Part shown: piece after piece, positions 1-6,856 of the stretch
Position numbering within the stretch: the first letter of the stretch is position 1
How the letters are laid out: each line of letters starts with the position of its first letter
Source of the DNA: DATAXV01 sp036272915
GTDB lineage: Bacteria; Chloroflexota; Dormibacteria; Dormibacterales; Dormibacteraceae
Length of the DNA: 19,670 nt
Reading direction: 5' to 3'
NCBI GenBank assembly: GCA_036272915.1
Contig: DATAXV010000012.1
Span: 1-19,670, forward strand
Position numbers and translations under genes: made by a program
The notes under the pieces: generated by a model
Database searches by the model: none
What the model saw: only the letters and a program-made list of their open reading frames with translations
What the model was told of the DNA's origin: nothing

Positions 1-2315
1 CCCTCCAGGTTGCGGAACATGTCCTCGGCCATCTCCCGGGGGACCTCCTGGGCGAGCGCCCCCTCGATGAAGCTCTCCCGGAAGCCGGCGGAGTTGCGCT
101 CCCAGTCGCGGCGGTTCATCGCCCGGCGGAAGCGCTCCGCCTGGCCTGGCGACATGCCGCCCATGGCCATCGCCACCTGCACCACCTGCTCCTGGAAGAG
201 GACGACCCCCAGCGTCTCCTCCAGGACGTCCCTGACCGTCGAATGGATCGGCCGGTCGAGCTCGAACGGCCTCCCCGCCCGCTTCGCCTCCCTGGCCTTG
301 ACGTAGGGGTTGACCGCCCCGCCCACGATCGGGCCGGGACGTACGATCGCCACCTGCACGGTCAGATCGTCGAGGTTCTCGGGCTGGGTCCTGGGCAGCA
401 TCTGCGCCTGGGCCCTGGACTCGATCTGGAAGACGCCGACGGTGTCGCCCTGCTGGATGCGGCCGAAGACGCGCTTGTCGTCGAACTCGATCCGGGACAG
501 GTCGACGACGACTCCCCGGCTGGCGTGGATCAGGTCGAGGCACTCCTCGACCAGGGAGAGCATGCCCAGGCCGAGGAAGTCGATCTTGACCATCCGGGCG
601 TCGTCGATCGAGTCCTTGTCCCAGTGGCAGACGTAGCGGTTGGCCCAGGCGGCGGGCTGCACCGGGACGCACTCGACCAGGGGGTCGGAGGAGATGACCA
701 TGCCGCCCACGTGCTGGGAGAGGTGGCGGGGGAAGTCGTGGGCGTCCCAGGCCAGCTCGATCAGCTCCCTCCAGCCGGGGGCGTCGATGAGGGAGCGGAA
801 CTGAGGGGTCCGCTGCATCTCCTCCTTGAGCGCGCGGCTGGAGCCGTAGCCCTCGCTGAGCTTGGCCAGCCGGTCGAGCTCGACCGCCGGCAATCCCAGC
901 ACCTTGCCCAGATCCCGGATCGCGCTCCGGATCCGGTAGCGGGGGATGGTGGCGACGAGGGCCGCGCGATCCCTGCCCCAGCGCTTGTGCACGCGCTCGA
1001 TCAGCCGCTCCCTGATGTCCCGGGGGAAGTCGAGGTCGATGTCGGGGAGGCTGTCCATCTCCTCGTTGAGGAAGCGGCCGAGGAAGAGGTGGTTCCGGAT
1101 CGGGTCGATGTGGGAGAGCCCGATCAGGTGGCAGACCAGGCTGCCCACGCTGGAGCCGCGGCCGCGGCCCGGAGGCAGGTTGGCCCGCCCTCTCGCCGAC
1201 TTCCCCCTGACCTCGGCGGCGACCTCCCTGGCGAGGTCGAGGACCTCCTTGTAGACCAGGAAGAAGCCGGCCAGATGGTGCTGCTGAATGAGCGCCAGCT
1301 CCTCCTCCAGGCGGGCCTCGGCCCTGATCCGCTCGGCCTCGGTCGGGTAGCGCTCGACCAGGGCCAGCCGGCAGCACTCGGCCAGCCAGGAGTCGGGCGA
1401 GTGGGTCTCGGGGACGGGCGGCTCGGGCAGCCGGTAGCCCAGGTCCTGGGTCAGGTCGAAGCCGCAGCGCTCGGCGATCAGGACCGTGTTCCGGACCGCC
1501 TCGGGGAACTCCCGGAAGCGCCGCGCCTGCTGCTCGGGAGAGCGGAGGTGGAACTCGGAGTTGGGCCGGCGGAGGCGGTGGCTCTCCTCCAGCGTGCTGC
1601 GGTGCCGGACCGCCACCAGCGCGTCCTGGAGGCGGTGCCGGAAGCGCTCGTGATAGTGGACATCGCCGGTGGCGACCGTCCCCACGCCAACCCTTTCGGC
1701 GAGCTCGGCCAGCGCCCGGTTCCGGTGGCGGTCGCCGAAGACCAGGTTGTCCTGAAGCTCGACGAAGACGTTCTCGCCGCCGAACCACCCGACCCAGTGG
1801 CGGAGGACGGCCTCGGCCTCGGCCGTCCGGCCCCGCTCCACCAGCAGCGGCACCGCGCCTCGCCGGCAGCCGGTCAGGCAGATCAGGCCCCGGCAGTGGC
1901 CGGCCAGGCGGGGGACGGGGAGGCAGGGGTCGAGGCGCCGCTCCTCCCGCCGCCCGGCATCCGGCTCCTCGATCCCGTTGGTGAGGCTGATCAGGCGGCA
2001 GAGGTTTCCGTAGCCCTCCCTGGTCTCGGCGAGCAGGGTCAGGTGATGTCGCTCCTCGCCCAGGTCCTCCACGCCCGGCGGGTCCCCGGCCAGGGTCAGC
2101 TCGACGCCGGTGATGGCCTGGAGTCCGACCTCGGCGCAGAGCCGGGCGAAGACCATGGCCCCGAAGAGGTTGTCGTGGTCGGTGATGGCCAGGCTTCGGT
2201 ACCCGAGCTCGGTCGCCCGCTTGATCAGCTCCTCGGGATGGGAGGCGCCGTCGAGGAGCGAGTAGTTGGTGTGCAGGTGGAGCTCGGCATAGCCGTTCAG
2301 TAGCGCTGGCTCCAC
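1..2315 (-). CDS. dnaE2: Error-prone DNA polymerase III alpha subunit DnaE2 (ImuC), 3' end beyond window
   Basis: This is the C-family polymerase of the damage-inducible ImuB/DnaE2 mutagenesis complex, which copies past lesions. About 771 codons are present; the family is usually a little over 1,000 residues, so the C-terminal part lies off the left edge. The N-terminal PHP domain is visible (ELHLHTNYSLLDGASHPEEL from about residue 11, then ITDHDNLFGAM). The catalytic aspartate motif PDIDLDF is at residues 424-430 (bases 1026-1046), so the polymerase site looks intact, and GVFQIESRAQ follows further on. The chosen start is GTG at 2315, preceded by a strong purine-rich Shine-Dalgarno (AGGAGGAG). 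The gene overlaps the end of the DUF6504 gene (stop at 2297-2299) by about 19 bases, which implies translational coupling. It is the last visible gene of a LexA-controlled operon. The identification rests on the YAELHxHxNxSxLDGAS start typical of DnaE2 and on the imuB neighbour. Confidence 0.93.
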   Translation of the reverse strand, partial: MEPALLNGYAELHLHTNYSLLDGASHPEELIKRATELGYRSLAITDHDNLFGAMVFARLCAEVGLQAITGVELTLAGDPPGVEDLGEERHHLTLLAETREGYGNLCRLISLTNGIEEPDAGRREERRLDPCLPVPRLAGHCRGLICLTGCRRGAVPLLVERGRTAEAEAVLRHWVGWFGGENVFVELQDNLVFGDRHRNRALAELAERVGVGTVATGDVHYHERFRHRLQDALVAVRHRSTLEESHRLRRPNSEFHLRSPEQQARRFREFPEAVRNTVLIAERCGFDLTQDLGYRLPEPPVPETHSPDSWLAECCRLALVERYPTEAERIRAEARLEEELALIQQHHLAGFFLVYKEVLDLAREVAAEVRGKSARGRANLPPGRGRGSSVGSLVCHLIGLSHIDPIRNHLFLGRFLNEEMDSLPDIDLDFPRDIRERLIERVHKRWGRDRAALVATIPRYRIRSAIRDLGKVLGLPAVELDRLAKLSEGYGSSRALKEEMQRTPQFRSLIDAPGWRELIELAWDAHDFPRHLSQHVGGMVISSDPLVECVPVQPAAWANRYVCHWDKDSIDDARMVKIDFLGLGMLSLVEECLDLIHASRGVVVDLSRIEFDDKRVFGRIQQGDTVGVFQIESRAQAQMLPRTQPENLDDLTVQVAIVRPGPIVGGAVNPYVKAREAKRAGRPFELDRPIHSTVRDVLEETLGVVLFQEQVVQVAMAMGGMSPGQAERFRRAMNRRDWERNSAGFRESFIEGALAQEVPREMAEDMFRNLE

Positions 2316-2581
2316 CAGCCCCCCTCCTCCTGATCGTGGAACAGAGTCACCAGCAGCCCCTCGTCGAGGGCGACCCGGAAATAGGTCCGGCGCACCGGGC
2401 CCGGCCGCCACCAGCCGTCGTCGACGCGCCAGACCTCCTCGACGCGCAGCACCCGCCGCCAGCGGCCGCGCAGCGACAGCGCCCGGGGGACGCCGGCCTC
2501 CTCCCGGACCTGCGCCGCCGCCGGCGCGTTCAGGGGTCGAAGTCGATGAGCGCCAGTCGCCGCTCGGGGATCCGGCTCCAT
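2297..2581 (-). CDS. DUF6504 family small protein in the imuB-dnaE2 operon
   Basis: A small protein of about 94 residues (78 if a start near 2533 is used). The conserved part runs from VPRALSLRGRWRRV to the C-terminal GGWWSQRY, with a W-rich pattern (VEEVWRVDDGWW, then RRTYFRVALDEG, then LFHDQEEGGWW). I recognise this as the DUF6504 type found beside DnaE2/ImuB in actinobacterial-like genomes; no biochemical role is known to me. The ATG at 2581 is preceded by GTGGAG eight bases upstream and overlaps the imuB 3' end by 52 bases in another frame. A CTG at 2533, overlapping the imuB stop, is the alternative. The reading frame stays open much further upstream (to 3478), but that part is an imuB shadow with low-complexity Arg/Pro/Ala sequence. 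Its 3' end overlaps dnaE2, so the three genes are tightly packed. A role in assembling or modulating the mutasome is inference from position only. Confidence 0.8.
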   Translation of the reverse strand: MEPDPRAATGAHRLRPLNAPAAAQVREEAGVPRALSLRGRWRRVLRVEEVWRVDDGWWRPGPVRRTYFRVALDEGLLVTLFHDQEEGGWWSQRY

Positions 2582-3708
2582 GGCTCCAGCTCCACGATCC
2601 GGCCGATCGGGCAGTAGCCGTAGCGGGCCTTGAGCTCGCGCAGGCTCTCCTCCAGCTGCTCCTGCATCCGGGGCCGGGTGGCGGACAGATGGAGCTGGCG
2701 GCCGCTCTCCATGACCAGGCCGCGGAGCTCCACCCCCAGCTCGCTCAGGGGCCCGGGGAAGCGGGCCTCCTCGATGACGGGGCGCAGGGCCGACCACATG
2801 TGCCGGAGGTCGGAGCGCGCCTCCTTGAAGGTGACCGTGCGCGACCACTCGCCGTCGGTCTCGGTCGCCGCTCGCAGCTCGACCTGGCGGGCGGCGAGCC
2901 CGCGGGTCACCGGCTGGCGGAGGAGCCGGCTCAGCGTCTGCTCCCAGGCGGCGAGGATCGCCTGGCGCCCGATCAGCGGGCTCTCCAGCTGCAGCCGCTC
3001 GGCCAGAGGGGTCCGGCGCGGCTCTGGCCGCAGAGGGGCGGGCTCCCGGCCGTGGGCGAGCTCCCAGGCCCGGGCGCCCTCGGATCCGAACTGGGCGGCG
3101 AGCTTCGATCGGGGCAGGGCCCGGAGCTGGGCCAGCGTCTCCAGGCCGAGCAGGCGCAGGCGTCGCACCATCTCGACCGAGACGGGCAGGGCCTCGGTGG
3201 TCTGAGTGGTGAGGAAGCCGGCCAGCTCCTTCTCCCCGACCACCGAGGTGCCGCCGGCTGCCGCCCGCCTCGCCGCCAGCATGGCGGAGAAGCGGGTGGG
3301 AGCCGCCCCCAGGCGCGGCCCCAGCTCGGGTGGTGCCGAGGCGACCACGGCCCGGAGCGCCGACTCGAGCGAGCCGTAGTAGATCTCGAGGTCGTCGAGG
3401 GCCACGTAGGCGACACCCTCGGTGGCCGCCTCGATGGTGAAGGCGACCGGCTCCAGACCCCTCAGGACCTCCTCCCACCAGGCCCGGTAGCGTGCCGGTC
3501 GCTCCTCCAGGACGGAGAGGACGGGGCAGCGCCCGATCGCCTCCCGCAGCTTCTGTCCGGGGCGCACGCCACTGAGCTCGGCCTGTGCCGAGGCCGCCAG
3601 CACCGACCCGTCGACGCCGGCCACGGCCAGTGCCCGGCCCGCCAGATCGGGATGGTCGGCCACCTCACAGGCGAGCGGGAAACGCGCTACCAGCAGGCAT
3701 CCCAGCAC
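2530..3708 (-). CDS. imuB: ImuB-like Y-family polymerase homologue (inactive mutasome adaptor)
   Basis: A protein of about 392 residues related to Y-family DNA polymerases. The order is Y-family-like: an N-terminal strand (CLLVARFPLACEV), the LAGRALAVAG segment, the AxAELSGVRPGQKLREAIGRCP segment, then VALDDLEIYYGS (about 102-113), an HhH-like LRLLGLETLAQLRALP region, and a C-terminal little-finger region ending PWSRIPERRLALIDFDP, which is typical of ImuB. The acidic residue expected in the first catalytic motif is replaced (Val7-Ala8), and the second DE motif is not evident. It is therefore probably a non-catalytic adaptor bridging the beta clamp and DnaE2, as known for ImuB. The GTG at 3708 is chosen because the frame opens upstream only through the LexA box and promoter; an in-frame start at 3840 would put those inside the gene. 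Translation is probably leaderless. No imuA-like gene lies upstream. Confidence 0.88.
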   Translation of the reverse strand: MLGCLLVARFPLACEVADHPDLAGRALAVAGVDGSVLAASAQAELSGVRPGQKLREAIGRCPVLSVLEERPARYRAWWEEVLRGLEPVAFTIEAATEGVAYVALDDLEIYYGSLESALRAVVASAPPELGPRLGAAPTRFSAMLAARRAAAGGTSVVGEKELAGFLTTQTTEALPVSVEMVRRLRLLGLETLAQLRALPRSKLAAQFGSEGARAWELAHGREPAPLRPEPRRTPLAERLQLESPLIGRQAILAAWEQTLSRLLRQPVTRGLAARQVELRAATETDGEWSRTVTFKEARSDLRHMWSALRPVIEEARFPGPLSELGVELRGLVMESGRQLHLSATRPRMQEQLEESLRELKARYGYCPIGRIVELEPWSRIPERRLALIDFDP

Positions 3709-3715
3709 GTCCGCA

Positions 3716-3721
3716 AGTATA
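3716..3721 (-). promoter_or_regulatory. Probable -10 element of imuB promoter (leaderless)
   Basis: On the minus strand TATACT lies at -13 to -8 relative to the GTG at 3708. This is the spacing at which transcription would begin at or one base before the start codon. No Shine-Dalgarno fits in the remaining seven bases (TGCGGAC). No good -35 hexamer is seen 17-18 bases upstream; that stretch is occupied by the LexA box. A leaderless mRNA is inferred. Confidence 0.6.
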
Positions 3722-3722
3722 C

Positions 3723-3734
3723 GAACAAAAGTTC
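3723..3734 (-). promoter_or_regulatory. LexA-binding SOS box upstream of imuB
   Basis: The sequence GAACAAAAGTTC is a perfect GAAC-N4-GTTC dyad, the LexA operator core known from Firmicutes and Actinobacteria. It ends 15 bases before the imuB GTG and directly adjoins a TATACT -10-like hexamer, so bound LexA would block the promoter. The A/T-rich centre inside GC-rich surroundings adds weight. LexA control of this operon is the expected arrangement for ImuB/DnaE2. Confidence 0.88.
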
Positions 3735-3960
3735 CGTATGGATCTCTGGGCCTCCGCCCCCTGGCCCGATGGGATGGTGCGGACCAGTGATCCGCTCGAC
3801 CCGGATCCCGAACTGAAGGACGCGCAGCGCCTGGTGCCACATGGCAACTTCATCCCCGGCCCCTCCTTGGCCGAGGATGGAGGGCTTGCTACGACGAGAC
3901 CAACCGATTGGGACGGAGGCGGCAGCCCTACCTGGCCGGGTAGTAATTGGTCGCATGCCG
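3735..3960. other. Intergenic region between divergent imuB and antitoxin genes; no gene seen
   Basis: About 225 bases with no convincing coding frame. Short open frames exist on both strands (an 89-codon one on the minus strand is the longest I considered) but none has a recognisable family, a Shine-Dalgarno or a plausible promoter, and the minus-strand one would run through the LexA box. I tried to fold a tRNA here and could not. Confidence 0.5.
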
Positions 3961-3961
3961 A

Positions 3962-3986
3962 ATACCGTGTAATACCATGTAGGTAT
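3962..3986 (+). promoter_or_regulatory. Probable autoregulatory operator and promoter of the antitoxin-toxin pair
   Basis: Two direct copies of AATACC-N-TGT start at 3961 and 3971, exactly ten bases (one helical turn) apart. The second copy also forms an inverted repeat with GGTAT (ATACC 3972-3976, GGTAT 3982-3986, five-base spacer) that runs into the ATG at 3985. TTGGTC at about 3947-3952 and TAATAC at 3970-3975 form a plausible -35/-10 pair 17 bases apart; alternatively TACCAT (3973-3978) sits at -12 to -7 of the ATG. Ribbon-helix-helix antitoxins typically bind such phased short repeats and repress their own operon, so this is the likely target of the gene product that follows. Confidence 0.55.
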
Positions 3987-4413
3987 GTCGGTTCAACGAG
4001 CGGCACCGTTCAGTATCCGGTTGCCCAGAGCCTTGGATGATCGCGTCTCCGCATGGGCCCGACGCTCGAGGCGAAGCAAGGCAGCAGTGATCAAGCAGCT
4101 TGTTGACGAAGCGGAGAGGTGCTGGAGGTACCCCGGGATCGTCTTCCGTGGTGAGGACCAGCATCGACGCGCATGGATCGTCGGGTCTGCGTTCGATGTC
4201 TGGGAGCTCATCTGGACCCTGAACGACCTCAAAGGGGACGCCAATTCGGTGGCGAGCCAGTACAACGTCGATAAGTCTCAGATTCGACTGGCTCTCGCCT
4301 ACTACGGGGAGTTTCCCGAGGAGATCGACGAGCTTATCGCGTGGAACAGGCGCCCTCTAAGCGCGTGGCAGGCCGAGTATCCGCTCATCGAGTCGGTGGT
4401 CATCGAGGATTAG
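3985..4413 (+). CDS. Antitoxin-like protein: ribbon-helix-helix domain fused to DUF433
   Basis: A 142-residue protein. Residues about 8-46 (FSIRLPRALDDRVSAWARRS, then KAAVIKQLVDEAER) have the beta-helix-helix pattern of RHH DNA-binding antitoxins. Residues about 50-122 (YPGIVFRGEDQHRRAWIVGS, then DVWELIWTLNDLKGDANSVA, then QIRLALAYYGEFPEEIDELI) match DUF433, a winged-helix-like domain common in antitoxins paired with DUF5615 proteins (VapB45 type). It should neutralise the next gene's product and repress the operon. The stop TAG at 4411 directly abuts the GTG of the downstream gene, with zero spacing, so translation is probably coupled. The start ATG at 3985 is leaderless or nearly so, judging from the upstream hexamers. 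Base composition is somewhat less GC-rich than the neighbours, consistent with acquisition by transfer, though I have not computed it. Confidence 0.82.
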   Translation: MSVQRAAPFSIRLPRALDDRVSAWARRSRRSKAAVIKQLVDEAERCWRYPGIVFRGEDQHRRAWIVGSAFDVWELIWTLNDLKGDANSVASQYNVDKSQIRLALAYYGEFPEEIDELIAWNRRPLSAWQAEYPLIESVVIED

Positions 4414-4776
4414 GTGCGTCTGCTCCTCGATGAGCATCTGTCTTCGAAGGCGGTCGTCGATCCTCTCCGTCAGAACGGCCATGACGTGCTTGCGGTATGT
4501 GAGAACGCTGACCTCCGCGGCCTGACAGATGAGCTCCTGTTCGAGGTGGCCGTTGGCGAGGAGCGAGTCATGACGACAAGCAACATCGGAGACTTCGCCC
4601 GAATCACGGCGCTCTGGACCGGTGAAGGCCGCCATCATTGCGGCTGCGTCCTGCTGCCCGGCATCGATCACAGTGAGTTCGGTGTCCTGCTGCGCACGCT
4701 TCTGGGTGCGCTCAGACGGTGGCCTCGCGGAGATGACTGGCGCGATTCGGTGAGGTACCTCTCTCGGGGGACGTAG
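4414..4776 (+). CDS. DUF5615 PIN-like toxin (VapC45/Mut7-C-like ribonuclease family)
   Basis: A 120-residue protein starting at a GTG that touches the antitoxin stop codon. It has the PIN-like pattern of DUF5615: the N-terminal strand MRLLLDEHLS with acidic D6/E7, GHDVLAVCE (residues 22-30), LTDELLFEVA with D39/E40, and the strand RVMTTSNIGDFARI with D60. These acidic residues are candidate metal ligands of a PIN-type nuclease site. The family is paired with DUF433 antitoxins in many bacteria and is thought to cleave RNA; the target cannot be told from sequence. The length is normal for the family and no frameshift is seen. It could be a non-toxic relative, but the two-gene order and zero spacing favour a toxin-antitoxin module. 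Confidence 0.8.
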   Translation: MRLLLDEHLSSKAVVDPLRQNGHDVLAVCENADLRGLTDELLFEVAVGEERVMTTSNIGDFARITALWTGEGRHHCGCVLLPGIDHSEFGVLLRTLLGALRRWPRGDDWRDSVRYLSRGT

Positions 4777-4888
4777 CTCACACCAATCCCTCCGCCCGGA
4801 GGTCCGGTCCCATGAGCACGTCGCCATCGCCATCTCGTTCTGGACATGACCCTCCGCATCGAGTCCCGGTCGTCGACGTCAGGATGAA

Positions 4889-4918
4889 CACAGGGCCCTG
4901 CACGAGCAGAGCCCTGTG
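4889..4918. terminator. Inverted repeat between convergent genes, candidate bidirectional terminator
   Basis: CACAGGGC (4889-4896) and GCCCTGTG (4911-4918) form a perfect eight-base-pair stem with a 14-base loop. It lies between the ends of the toxin gene (plus, 4776) and the dioxygenase gene (minus, 4951). There is no clear T-run on either side, so it is either a weak intrinsic terminator or one of the T-poor kind common in GC-rich bacteria. Confidence 0.5.
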
Positions 4919-4950
4919 GTGCCGGGTTGTCGGTAAGCCGAGCCGGTTCG

Positions 4951-5745
4951 TTAAGCCCAGGACTCCGAGCCGGCGAAGGCCATGTGCTCGCCCTCCTTGT
5001 AGTGGGGGCGGGGCAGGTAGGTGTTGATCCCGGGCACGGCGTCGCCGCGCAGGAGGAAGGCGCTCGGCCACTGGCCCTCGGTGACGATGCGCGTCGAGGT
5101 GGGGATGTAGCGGATGGTCAGACCCCGGCGCCAGCGGTCGCTGGTGTTGGCGTGGGAGCCGTGGATGATGTTCGGGTGGTGGACCTCGACGTCCCCGGGG
5201 TGCAGCTTGATGTCCACCGCCTGCGACTCGTCGATCGAGGCCGGGTCGACGTCGATCTCGGCGCCGAGCACGTTGACGACGTCCTTGCGGTCGCGGATCC
5301 CCTCCAGCTGGTGGCGCTGCGAGCCGGGGATCACGCGCATGCAGCCGTTCTCGCGATCGACCTCGTCAGCCGCCAGCCAGAGCGTGACCACCTTCATCGG
5401 GTCCAGGGGCCAGAAGGCTCCGTCCTGATGCCAGAGCACGGCCTGCCCGGTCTGCGGCGGCTTGGCGATGTAGTGAGAGGCGAAGAGCGCGATGTTGGGG
5501 CCGATGAAGGCCTCGGCGACGTCGAGCAGGCGATCGTCGCTGATCAGGCGGACCCAGAAGGGATCCTCGGTGACCAGGGTGTGGCCGAGCTGCTCGGGGC
5601 GGAGCTCGGGGTGCTTCTTGCACAGCCAGTCCACGTGGGCGCTGGCCTCGGCCGCGAGGGCGGGATCGATGACCCCGCGGACGATGAGGTAGCCGTCCCG
5701 ATCGAACTGCTCGCGAAGCGCGCTGCCGTTGACTGTTTCGGTCAT
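4951..5745 (-). CDS. Phytanoyl-CoA dioxygenase (PhyH) family protein
   Basis: A 264-residue protein of the Fe(II)/2-oxoglutarate-dependent PhyH-type oxygenase family, which hydroxylates or otherwise oxidises small organic substrates. The iron-binding HxD is H106-Q-D108 (VLWHQDGAFW), the distal histidine is probably H195 (IIHGSHANTSDRW), and R206/R207 or R212 (RRGLTIRYIP) could bind 2-oxoglutarate. The N-terminal FDRDGYLIVRGVID is the usual family opening. The length is typical. The substrate cannot be told. The ATG at 5745 has no Shine-Dalgarno, but TAGCGT sits at exactly -12 to -7, suggesting a leaderless transcript. The gene lies 59 bases downstream of an AraC-family regulator on the same strand, which is the likely controller. 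Confidence 0.88.
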   Translation of the reverse strand: MTETVNGSALREQFDRDGYLIVRGVIDPALAAEASAHVDWLCKKHPELRPEQLGHTLVTEDPFWVRLISDDRLLDVAEAFIGPNIALFASHYIAKPPQTGQAVLWHQDGAFWPLDPMKVVTLWLAADEVDRENGCMRVIPGSQRHQLEGIRDRKDVVNVLGAEIDVDPASIDESQAVDIKLHPGDVEVHHPNIIHGSHANTSDRWRRGLTIRYIPTSTRIVTEGQWPSAFLLRGDAVPGINTYLPRPHYKEGEHMAFAGSESWA

Positions 5746-5751
5746 GCCCCA

Positions 5752-5757
5752 ACGCTA
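5752..5757 (-). promoter_or_regulatory. Possible -10 element of the dioxygenase gene (leaderless)
   Basis: On the minus strand TAGCGT lies six bases before the ATG at 5745, the -12 to -7 position. No Shine-Dalgarno is present and the -35 region is poor, as would be expected if an activator such as the adjacent AraC-type protein is needed. Confidence 0.4.
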
Positions 5758-5804
5758 CGGAGCGACCGCCCCGGCGATGCTGCGGATCTTCGGCGACTGT
5801 CGGA

Positions 5805-6671
5805 CTAAGAGCGGATGGTGCGGCGCTGGTAGTCGCGGGGGCTGCAGTCGTGCTCACGCCTGAACATGCGCTCGAAGTGCGAGAGATCGCCGAACCCCGA
5901 CGCCTCGCAGATCGCCCGGATGGGCAGGTTCGTGATCTCCAGCAGGCGGCGGGCGAAGCCAAGGCGGAGGTCGACCAGGTAGTGCTGGAAGGCCTTGCCG
6001 GTGGCCCGGTGAAAGCACTCGCTGAAGTAGCGGGGCGAGAGGTGGGCGCGGGACGCGACGTCGGCCAGCGTCAGCTGCTGACGGAAGTGGTGGTGGAGGA
6101 AGACCAGGCCTGGCCGCACTCGCCGGAAGTCGCCGTCGGCCTGGACCGGCGGCGCGCTGATCGCGCCGCGCTGGCGCGCGATCTCGATCACGACCCGATC
6201 GAAATCGGCACGGACCAGCCGCTCCACGGCGAGCCCGCCGCGGACGGTGTCCTCGTGGAGCTGGGCGAAGGCACGTTCCACGCGCGCCAGGCCCGGGCCC
6301 TCGAGCCGGAGCGTGTACGGCAGATCGGTGGCGAAGAGCAGGGACTCCAGCACCTCGTCGAGGGCGGCCTCGGTGAAGACCACGTCGTAGAGGCGGAGCG
6401 GTTTCCGCAGTGGGGTGATGGCATGGAAGTCGGCCGGGCTGAGCACGGTCAGCCCACCCCGGCGGAGGAGGTGCTCGGTGCCGTTCAGCGTCTCCCTACC
6501 GGTGCCGTTGACGACCAGCTGCAGCTCATGGAACTCGTGCCAGTGCAGCGCCACCGGGTCGCGGAGGTGCTGCTCGTAGCTCCTTACCGTCTGGCCCTGA
6601 CGGAGGTAGGCGTCGGTGGTGAGGCGGGAGGCGATAGCGGCCTGCGGATGTGCGGTCACTGTTCCTCTCAT
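5805..6671 (-). CDS. AraC family transcriptional regulator with N-terminal cupin domain
   Basis: A protein of about 288 residues. Residues about 41-84 (ALHWHEFHELQLVVNGTGRE, then LLRRGGLTVLSPADFHAI) form the cupin ligand-sensing domain of AraC regulators. The C-terminal 100 residues hold two helix-turn-helix motifs: LADVASRAHLSPRYFSECFH (about 202-221) and LPIRAICEASGFGDLSHFER (about 249-268), ending in the family tail CSPRDYQRR. The frame is open further upstream to 6830, but that part is low-complexity; the ATG at 6671 is preferred, and a GTG at 6659 just after AGAGGA is the alternative. It probably responds to a small molecule and controls the dioxygenase immediately downstream, and possibly the divergent thioesterase gene. 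Its ligand is unknown. Confidence 0.9.
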   Translation of the reverse strand: MRGTVTAHPQAAIASRLTTDAYLRQGQTVRSYEQHLRDPVALHWHEFHELQLVVNGTGRETLNGTEHLLRRGGLTVLSPADFHAITPLRKPLRLYDVVFTEAALDEVLESLLFATDLPYTLRLEGPGLARVERAFAQLHEDTVRGGLAVERLVRADFDRVVIEIARQRGAISAPPVQADGDFRRVRPGLVFLHHHFRQQLTLADVASRAHLSPRYFSECFHRATGKAFQHYLVDLRLGFARRLLEITNLPIRAICEASGFGDLSHFERMFRREHDCSPRDYQRRTIRS

Positions 6672-6713
6672 CGAGCCGAGCGGACGGCAGGCAAAAAGGG
6701 TTCTGTCCTTATG

Positions 6714-6733
6714 GTGACCGACCGTGACCGGTC
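6714..6733. repeat. Helically phased direct repeat in the AraC-thioesterase divergent region
   Basis: GTGACCGACC is followed immediately by GTGACCGGTC: two 10-base units sharing GTGACCG. A repeat of exactly one helical turn in a divergent regulatory region suggests a binding site for a regulator, most simply the adjacent AraC-family protein. Confidence 0.4.
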
Positions 6734-6748
6734 GTACCAACGACGTCG

Positions 6749-6769
6749 GGCCACCGGCCGTCGGTGGCC
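6749..6769. promoter_or_regulatory. Perfect inverted repeat in the divergent intergenic region
   Basis: GGCCACCG (6749-6756) and CGGTGGCC (6762-6769) are perfect eight-base arms around a five-base spacer. The position between two divergent genes, about 80-90 bases from each start, fits an operator better than a terminator. The GC richness makes some chance palindromes likely. Confidence 0.4.
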
Positions 6770-6856
6770 ATTGGGATGTGTGGGGGCCATGGGCGGGCGA
6801 CCGCCTACCCGTCGCGTAATCGCCGATCATGCCCGGGCCGCGTCACCATCGTCAGC

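Noticed and set aside
243..2303. Long plus-strand open frame opposite dnaE2
   Set aside because: It is the antisense shadow of dnaE2: composition is dominated by Gly/Val/Asp/Leu/Pro-rich low complexity, and no domain is recognisable, while the minus strand reads as a clear DnaE2.
2689..3816. Plus-strand open frame opposite imuB
   Set aside because: It would run through the LexA box and imuB promoter, and reads as low-complexity shadow sequence.
3760..3850. tRNA-like stretch (TTCG-containing segment on the minus strand)
   Set aside because: No cloverleaf, acceptor stem or anticodon arm could be formed.
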